Assembly: GCA_045656145.1 (NCBI GenBank) | Contig: JAZOQP010000025.1 | Location: 1-17,426, forward strand | Direction of reading: 5' to 3' | Source: SIG565 sp045656145 | GTDB lineage: Bacteria; Bacillota; Clostridia; Oscillospirales; Acutalibacteraceae | DNA: 17,426 nucleotides | Shown here: positions 12,664 to 17,426 of the stretch, in pieces | How the letters are laid out: each line of letters starts with the position of its first letter | Position numbering within the stretch: position 1 is the first letter of the stretch | Notes under the pieces: model-generated | Database searches by the model: none | Told to the model about the DNA's origin: nothing | The model's input: the letters and a program-made list of their open reading frames with translations, nothing else | Made by a program: the position numbers and the translations under genes

Positions 12664-15069
12664 CTAAATCAATGTTTCGGGATTAACATCAACCGAAATT
12701 GACACATCCTTGCTTAAATTTATATTTATTGCTTCTCTTATCAAATCTCTTGTTCTTTTATTGTTTTTACATTTGATAAAAAGCGTGAATCTATATTTAT
12801 TATTAACCCTCGGCATTTGCGCGGCTGCGGGGCCAAGCGCTATAACCTTAACATCAGAAAAATCGCCTTCGGCTAATTCTTTTATGTTATTTAAAACCTT
12901 TTTTGCGGTATTAAGTGCTTCATTTTGATTTATACTTGTTACTAAAAGTGAAATCACATCGCAAAACGGCGGATAAATCATCAATTTGCGAATGCCTATT
13001 TCATCATTATAAAAGGCCTCATAATCCTGCTTAGCTGCAAGGGTTATTATACTGCTATTAGGTTCGTTTGACTGAATAACCGCAACGCCTGCATCTTCTC
13101 CTCTTCCCGCTCTTCCAACAACCTGAGTAAGAAGCGAAAAGGTACGCTCTGCGCTCTTATAATCAGAAGAAAGTGCCGATGAATCGGCGCCTATTACTCC
13201 AACCACCGTAACATTGGGAAAATCGAGTCCCTTAGCCACCATTTGAGTGCCTAAAAGAATATCATATTTACCCTCACTAAAGCTCGTTAAATGCTCAGAG
13301 AAAGAGCCGCGCGCCATAGTTGAATCGGCATCAAGGCGAAGAATATTTGCGTTCGGGAAAAGCATTTTAAGCTCTTCTTCCGCTTTTTGCGTGCCTGCGC
13401 CCGAAAACTTCATTGTTTCATTTTCGCACTCGGGGCATGTTTTAGCCAGCGGCACCGAATGGCCGCAATAATGACACATCATTCTATTATTTGCCGAATG
13501 ATAGGTTAATGAAACACTACAGTTAGGACAGGATGCAACATATCCGCAATAAGGACAAGAAACATAGGTGTTATGCCCTCTGCGATTTAATAAAACGATG
13601 GCTTGTTTTTTATTATCAAGTGCATCAGCAATTTTCTCATATAACTCTCGGCTTAATATCCCGTTATTACCGCTTTTCTGCTCTGCTAACATATCAACCG
13701 TTAAAATTTCCGGTAAAGCGGCGTTTCCATAACGCTTATTGAGTTTACATAGTGTATATTTACCCGAAAGGGCGTTGCTGAAGGTTTTAATAGATGGAGT
13801 AGCCGAAGCCATCAAGAAAAGACATTTATGGTAAGCGCTTCTAAATGCTGCAACATCCTTGGCGTGAAACCTTGGCGACTGCTCGGATTTATAGGTGTGC
13901 TCGTGCTCTTCATCCATTATGATAAGGCCCAAATCCTTAAAAGGAGCAAAAACAGCCGAGCGTGTACCAATGGCAATTAAAGCTTCGCCATCCTTAATTC
14001 TTTTCCATTCATCCATTCTCTGCCCTAAAGACATAGAACTATGGAAAACTGCTATTTTATTTTTGTATCGGTTATTAAAAGCCGATATTGTTTGCGGCGT
14101 TAGGGAAATTTCGGGCACCATTATTATAACGCCCTTACCCTTTTTAATAACCTCATCAACAAGCTTTAAAAAAACCTTTGTTTTGCCGCTACCCGTAACG
14201 CCATAAAGCAAGGCGGAATTTTTATCATCAAGCTTTCCTTTAAGGGTATCAAATGCGGCCTGCTGCTCATCGGTTAAAACTATTTGAGGCTCGGCCTTAC
14301 CCTCTTCATATTTCGGCAGGCGGTATATCGGCTTATCATAATATTCCAAAAGATTATTCCTTACAAGATTATCAATAACACTAGCTGATACACCTGTAAA
14401 ATATTGAAGTTCTTTTACGGTTACCGCACCAATAGTTTTCATAATCTCCAAAATTTCTGTTTGGCGGGAGGTAAGTTTCGGAGTTGACTCATTATTTTCA
14501 ACAATTCTTACCGATTTTTGAGTGGCATCTGCCATTCTCTGCACCGCTACCGTAGATTTAATAACGGCACATTTACTCTCAAGATTATCCAAAATCTTAA
14601 AAGCCTCGGCTCCGAATTTCTTAATGATTTTTTCTAGTTTAACCCCCAAAGAGTTTGCCTTTACGAATTCAAAAACAGGTAATTCTTCATTATCAATAAT
14701 TACATCTGCTTGCTTATTTTGCGAATAGGTATCAACCATTTTTAAAGAAATACCCGTTGGCAAAACGGCATTTACAGCATCAAAATATGTGCAAAACAGG
14801 GTTTCATGAAACCAAAGGCAAAGCTTTAGCATTTCCTCGGTTATTACAGGTTCTTTATCAACAACACTAATAACCTCTTTAAGCTTTTCCTTATATTCAG
14901 TATCCCCCAATGACACAACCATGCCCTGACGAAGTGAGTTTCCGTTACCAAAAGGAACAACAACTCGACAACCGGGTTTGCAAAGGTTTTCTAAAGCTTT
15001 AGGCACCGAATAGGAATACAGTATATCAAAGCTGTATGTAGTTTTTTCCAGCACAATTTGCGCTATCAT
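12664..15069 (-). CDS. priA: Primosomal protein N' (replication-restart helicase PriA)
   Basis: An 801-residue superfamily 2 helicase that reloads the replisome at stalled forks. N-terminal 3'-DNA-end-binding domain (about 1-110: SFDILYSYSVP, RVVVPFG), winged-helix part (about 195-250), then Walker A YGVTGSGKT (289-297), DEEH (386-389), SATPS, and the C-terminal helicase motifs (LLGTQMVAKGLDFP; QVVGRAGRG). Eight cysteines for two zinc ions are intact: C505, C508, C514, C517, C532, C535, C545, C548. Length is typical of Firmicutes. The ATG follows GGGGGTG. It is 34 nt from rpoZ; in B. subtilis coaBC lies between these two genes and is absent here. Confidence 0.97.
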   Translation of the reverse strand: MIAQIVLEKTTYSFDILYSYSVPKALENLCKPGCRVVVPFGNGNSLRQGMVVSLGDTEYKEKLKEVISVVDKEPVITEEMLKLCLWFHETLFCTYFDAVNAVLPTGISLKMVDTYSQNKQADVIIDNEELPVFEFVKANSLGVKLEKIIKKFGAEAFKILDNLESKCAVIKSTVAVQRMADATQKSVRIVENNESTPKLTSRQTEILEIMKTIGAVTVKELQYFTGVSASVIDNLVRNNLLEYYDKPIYRLPKYEEGKAEPQIVLTDEQQAAFDTLKGKLDDKNSALLYGVTGSGKTKVFLKLVDEVIKKGKGVIIMVPEISLTPQTISAFNNRYKNKIAVFHSSMSLGQRMDEWKRIKDGEALIAIGTRSAVFAPFKDLGLIIMDEEHEHTYKSEQSPRFHAKDVAAFRSAYHKCLFLMASATPSIKTFSNALSGKYTLCKLNKRYGNAALPEILTVDMLAEQKSGNNGILSRELYEKIADALDNKKQAIVLLNRRGHNTYVSCPYCGYVASCPNCSVSLTYHSANNRMMCHYCGHSVPLAKTCPECENETMKFSGAGTQKAEEELKMLFPNANILRLDADSTMARGSFSEHLTSFSEGKYDILLGTQMVAKGLDFPNVTVVGVIGADSSALSSDYKSAERTFSLLTQVVGRAGRGEDAGVAVIQSNEPNSSIITLAAKQDYEAFYNDEIGIRKLMIYPPFCDVISLLVTSINQNEALNTAKKVLNNIKELAEGDFSDVKVIALGPAAAQMPRVNNKYRFTLFIKCKNNKRTRDLIREAININLSKDVSISVDVNPETLI

Positions 15070-15103
15070 ATCGGCACCCCCTTTTTGAAGCTTTAAAATT
15101 TAA

Positions 15104-15280
15104 TTATTTAATTTCGCTTGCTAATTTATTAATTGCTAAAGAAACGGTCTTCTCAATTAAGATTTCGCCATCTTCTTCGGCCTGCTTAGAGATATCTCTT
15201 GCGCAGTCTGCTACATCTAAAACAAGTTCGTAGCGGTTTTCATAATTTTCAATAAGTTCTCCAATTGCGGGATTTAACAT
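15104..15280 (-). CDS. rpoZ: RNA polymerase omega subunit (short)
   Basis: A 58-residue ORF starting MLNPAIGELIENYENRYELV, then LDVADCARDISKQAEEDGE and KTVSLAINKLASEIK at the end. It fits the omega pattern (N-terminal P-x-I-x-x-L, R-Y-x-L-V, A-x-x-A-R, then a final helix with AI-x-x-(L/I)) and the fixed place after gmk. It is shorter than the 65-75 residues usual in Firmicutes. Omega helps fold the beta' subunit. The ATG overlaps the gmk stop (7 nt) and GAGGTG (15289-15294) is 8 nt upstream, so expression is coupled to gmk. Confidence 0.9.
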   Translation of the reverse strand: MLNPAIGELIENYENRYELVLDVADCARDISKQAEEDGEILIEKTVSLAINKLASEIK

Positions 15281-15882
15281 TTTTCAAGCACCTCATTAAT
15301 TATTTCTTTTTGATTTTCTAATTTTAATCGACCCGAGAGTATTATCGAAATAACATCCTCTGCGGCCTTATCTATCACATCGTTTACAACGATATAATCA
15401 TAATTTACTGCCCTTTTAATTTCGATAAGAGCGGAATTCATTCTCTTTTCTATTACCTCTTCGGAATCGGTTCCTCTGCCGCTTAATCTTCGGCGGAGTT
15501 CTTGAACCGATGGAGGCATAATAAATATGCTTACGGCTTCAGGCATTTTCTTCCTTATTTGGTCTGCCCCGTTCACATCGATTTCCAAAATTACATCAAT
15601 GCCATTTTTTAAGGCATTTTCAACCGGTTCTTTTGGAGTTCCATAATAATTGCCAACAAAAACATTGTATTCCAGCAACATATCATTATGTATTAACTCC
15701 TCAAATTCTTCCCTTTTAATAAAGTGGTATTTTTCGCCCTCCACTTCACCCTCACGCATATCACGAGTTATGGAAGAAATTGAAAGCATAACTTCGGGTC
15801 TTTCAGCAAGGACCTTTTTTAAAACGGTATCCTTACCAGAACCTGAAGGCCCCGATAAAATATAAAGACTACCCTTACTCAT
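15274..15882 (-). CDS. gmk: Guanylate kinase
   Basis: A 202-residue enzyme that converts GMP to GDP with ATP. P-loop LSGPSGSGKDTV (9-20), with Asp at the place where Gly is most common (GKGT), and the GMP-binding features SITRDMREGEVEGEKYHF and LLEYNVFVGNYYGTPKEPV. Then LEIDVNGADQIRKKMP and RLSGRGTDSEEVIEKRM. Start: an upstream in-frame ATG (15909) precedes AGGAGG; the ATG at 15880-15882 lies 6 nt after that site and gives MSKGSLYILSGPSG, the family start. It overlaps remA by 8 nt and rpoZ by 7 nt. Confidence 0.97.
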   Translation of the reverse strand: MSKGSLYILSGPSGSGKDTVLKKVLAERPEVMLSISSITRDMREGEVEGEKYHFIKREEFEELIHNDMLLEYNVFVGNYYGTPKEPVENALKNGIDVILEIDVNGADQIRKKMPEAVSIFIMPPSVQELRRRLSGRGTDSEEVIEKRMNSALIEIKRAVNYDYIVVNDVIDKAAEDVISIILSGRLKLENQKEIINEVLEKC

Positions 15883-16144
15883 CCTCTTCCTCCTCGCTAT
15901 CGGAAGCATCTTCCTCGGTAATTCTGTTAGCTACAGTTTCGGACTGAAGATAGGTTAGAATTATATGGTCGCAATCGGTAATGATTACAGCCCTTGTTCT
16001 TCTACCATGAGTGGCATCGATTAAAACGCCATTCTCCTTAGCTTCTTGAATAATTCGTTTAATTGGAGACGAATCAGGGCTTACTATTGCCACAATTCTA
16101 TTAGCCTGCACAAGATTACCAAAACCAATATTTATTAATTTCAA
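15875..16144 (-). CDS. remA: RemA family DNA-binding regulator (DUF370)
   Basis: An 89-residue protein with the conserved RemA core: INIGFGNLVQANRIVAIVSP, PIKRIIQEAKENGVLIDATH, GRRTRAVIITDCDHIILTYL. In B. subtilis RemA is an oligomeric, ring-forming activator of biofilm matrix and osmoprotection genes; in clostridia its regulon is little known. The C-terminus is a run of Asp/Glu (EEDASDSEEEEDE). The start is TTG (16142-16144), 9 nt after AGGAGG (16154-16159), which overlaps the yicC stop. Confidence 0.95.
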   Translation of the reverse strand: MKLINIGFGNLVQANRIVAIVSPDSSPIKRIIQEAKENGVLIDATHGRRTRAVIITDCDHIILTYLQSETVANRITEEDASDSEEEEDE

Positions 16145-16157
16145 CCCTTTTTTCCTC

Positions 16158-17036
16158 CTATTCTATATTCTGAACTTGTTCTCTGATTTTCTCGATTTCT
16201 GCCTTAATATTAACTACCTTTTCGGCAATTTCAAGATTTTGAGATTTAGAGCCAATAGTGTTTGTTTCGCGGTTCATCTCTTGAACTATAAAGTCAAGCT
16301 TTTTGCCAACATCGCCGCTCTTGTTTAAAAGAGCATTTAACTGCTCAATATGACTGCGAAGTCTAACAGTTTCTTCATCTACAGCTACCTTATCGGCAAA
16401 AATTGCGGTTTCGGTTAAAATTCGCTGCTCATCAATATTGGCTGTTTCAAGCAGTTCCTTAACCTTTTGCTCCAAACGTTCCCTATAATTCTTGACAGTT
16501 TCGGGAGATTTACTCTCAATAAACTCAACCGCCGAAAGAATTGTTTTTGAGCGTTCTTCAATATCTGCCTTTAAGCGCTCGCCCTCAACCTCGCGCATCT
16601 TGATGAATGCATCAACCGCCTCTTCAGCAACGGTTAATACCGCGCCTGCCAAAGCCTCTTCATCAATTTCCTTATTAGTTATTTTAAAAACATCGGAATT
16701 ACGGGCAACGGTTGATACCGAAATATCATCCAAAAGAGAATATTCTTTAGCAAGAGTACGAAGTGCCGCAACAAAAGAATCGGCAAACTCCTTATTAATC
16801 TCAATTTCGGTTAAGGAGCTTTCCTCAAAATCAACCGAAACATACATTTCAATTTTTCCTCTTGTGATTTTGCTTCTTGCAAAGGTTTTTAATTTTTCCT
16901 CTAAAAATGAGAAACTGCGCGGTACTCTTGAAAAGAACTCAAAAAAGCGGTGATTTACCGATTTGATTTCAACCGTGATATTCATATTATCTAAAACACG
17001 GGTTGCTCTTCCGTAACCTGTCATACTTTTAATCAT
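16158..17036 (-). CDS. yicC: YicC/YloC family endoribonuclease
   Basis: A 292-residue protein with the family start MIKSMTGYGRA, EIKSVNHRFFEFFSRVPR, and the C-terminal signature FIVQEMNRETNTIGSKSQN followed by a coiled-coil-like end (EKVVNIKAEIEKIREQVQNIE). YicC-type proteins are broadly conserved and were reported to act as endoribonucleases in E. coli and B. subtilis (YloC). The frame is open to 17090, but ATG 17034-17036 follows GGAGG and gives the canonical start. First gene of the long minus-strand cluster, 13 nt before remA. Confidence 0.95.
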   Translation of the reverse strand: MIKSMTGYGRATRVLDNMNITVEIKSVNHRFFEFFSRVPRSFSFLEEKLKTFARSKITRGKIEMYVSVDFEESSLTEIEINKEFADSFVAALRTLAKEYSLLDDISVSTVARNSDVFKITNKEIDEEALAGAVLTVAEEAVDAFIKMREVEGERLKADIEERSKTILSAVEFIESKSPETVKNYRERLEQKVKELLETANIDEQRILTETAIFADKVAVDEETVRLRSHIEQLNALLNKSGDVGKKLDFIVQEMNRETNTIGSKSQNLEIAEKVVNIKAEIEKIREQVQNIE

Positions 17037-17080
17037 AATAAGACCTCCGAAAAGGATAATTCTCCATAATATTTCATAAT

Positions 17081-17110
17081 ATTTTACCAAATTTTAAAGT
17101 CCCCTGTCAA
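17081..17110 (-). promoter_or_regulatory. Promoter of the yicC-remA-gmk... cluster
   Basis: On the minus strand TTGACA (17105-17110), an 18-nt spacer and TAAAAT (17081-17086). Transcription would start near 17074, about 38 nt before yicC. As spacing is tight or overlapping down to rsgA and no terminator is seen, this promoter may serve up to 12 genes; internal promoters are not excluded. Confidence 0.8.
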
Positions 17111-17158
17111 CCTTTCGGCAAATCTTGTAACCTTTTTTTAACCTTTTTAAAATAATCC

Positions 17159-17187
17159 TTGACATTACGACAATTTTATTTTATAAT
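17159..17187 (+). promoter_or_regulatory. Consensus promoter of tRNA-Thr
   Basis: TTGACA (17159-17164), a 17-nt spacer and TATAAT (17182-17187): a perfect sigma-A promoter, divergent from the yicC promoter. The tRNA 5' end is 22 nt after the -10 box. Confidence 0.9.
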
Positions 17188-17209
17188 ATACTGCGTTGTG
17201 AATATCTTT

Positions 17210-17285
<76 letters not shown>

Positions 17286-17325
17286 AAGCCCCAAGGACGA
17301 TAAGTTCTTGGGGCTTACTTTTTAC
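17286..17325 (+). terminator. Terminator of tRNA-Thr
   Basis: A 10-bp stem AAGCCCCAAG (17286-17295) / CTTGGGGCTT (17307-17316), extended by a G-T and an A-T pair around a 7-nt loop, then ACTTTTTACTTTTT. The T-run is interrupted but the stem is strong and directly follows the CCA. Confidence 0.88.
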
Positions 17326-17383
17326 TTTTTACCTCTTCTCTCTTACCTCAAAATCTCATTGGGGGTTTTGGGAATAATAGGTG

Positions 17384-17412
17384 TTGCGGCTTTACCGCTT
17401 TTATGCTATAAT
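17384..17412 (+). promoter_or_regulatory. Promoter reading out of the right edge
   Basis: TTGCGG (17384-17389), a 17-nt spacer and a perfect TATAAT (17407-17412), pointing to a gene beyond the window. Nothing else is seen between the tRNA-Thr terminator and this site. Confidence 0.7.
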
Positions 17413-17426
17413 ACACCTAAAGGTCG

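Noticed and set aside
13895..14206. 103-codon plus-strand frame
   Set aside because: Antisense to the conserved helicase motifs of priA; no start signals.
16492..16953. 153-codon plus-strand frame
   Set aside because: Antisense to yicC, with no ribosome site and no protein pattern.

Overview
The window looks like an ordinary chromosomal segment of a low-G+C, probably spore-forming Firmicute of class Clostridia. The evidence is two core gene blocks in the order known from Bacillus subtilis and its relatives, strong Shine-Dalgarno sites (GGAGG/AGGTG), near-consensus sigma-A promoters (TTGACA-N17-TATAAT), frequent TTG starts, and a spoVM gene. No genus can be named from this sequence alone.

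Layout, left to right. (1) 1-2797, minus strand: ylxM-ffh-rpsP-khpA-rimM (rimM runs off the left edge), an operon for SRP assembly, ribosomal protein S16 and 30S maturation, read from a perfect sigma-A promoter at 2769-2797. (2) 2824-4325, plus strand, divergent: an orphan, short OppA/DppA-type solute-binding lipoprotein with its own promoter. (3) 4342-4807: tRNA-Pro(GGG) with promoter and terminator, then the oddest part of the window. The tRNA 3' part plus terminator and flank (about 102 bp) is repeated after a 118-bp G+C-rich, palindrome-rich insert, and each copy ends with an inverted copy of the tRNA-Pro anticodon-arm 3' half. (4) 4822-17036, minus strand: a long tightly packed cluster yicC-remA-gmk-rpoZ-priA-def-fmt-rsmB-rlmN-stp-prkC-rsgA, followed by two very small genes, a 51-residue Cys-rich double-helix membrane protein and SpoVM (28 residues). 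(5) 17159-17426, plus strand: tRNA-Thr(GGT) with a perfect promoter and a terminator, then another promoter pointing out of the window.

How it works together: the large cluster joins nucleotide supply (gmk), RNA polymerase omega (rpoZ), replication restart (priA), initiator-Met formylation and deformylation (fmt, def), rRNA methylation (rsmB, rlmN), 30S maturation (rsgA), RNA turnover (yicC) and the Stp/PrkC phosphatase-kinase pair that senses cell wall. Compared with B. subtilis, coaBC is absent between rpoZ and priA, and rpe and thiN are absent between rsgA and spoVM.

Several starts were moved to codons placed 5-8 nt after a Shine-Dalgarno site, because the most upstream in-frame GTG or ATG overlaps or abuts that site. 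No defence system, CRISPR array, transposase or other evident new multi-gene system was found. The best leads are the tRNA-Pro duplication, the small Cys-rich membrane protein next to SpoVM, and the C-terminal extension of PrkC.
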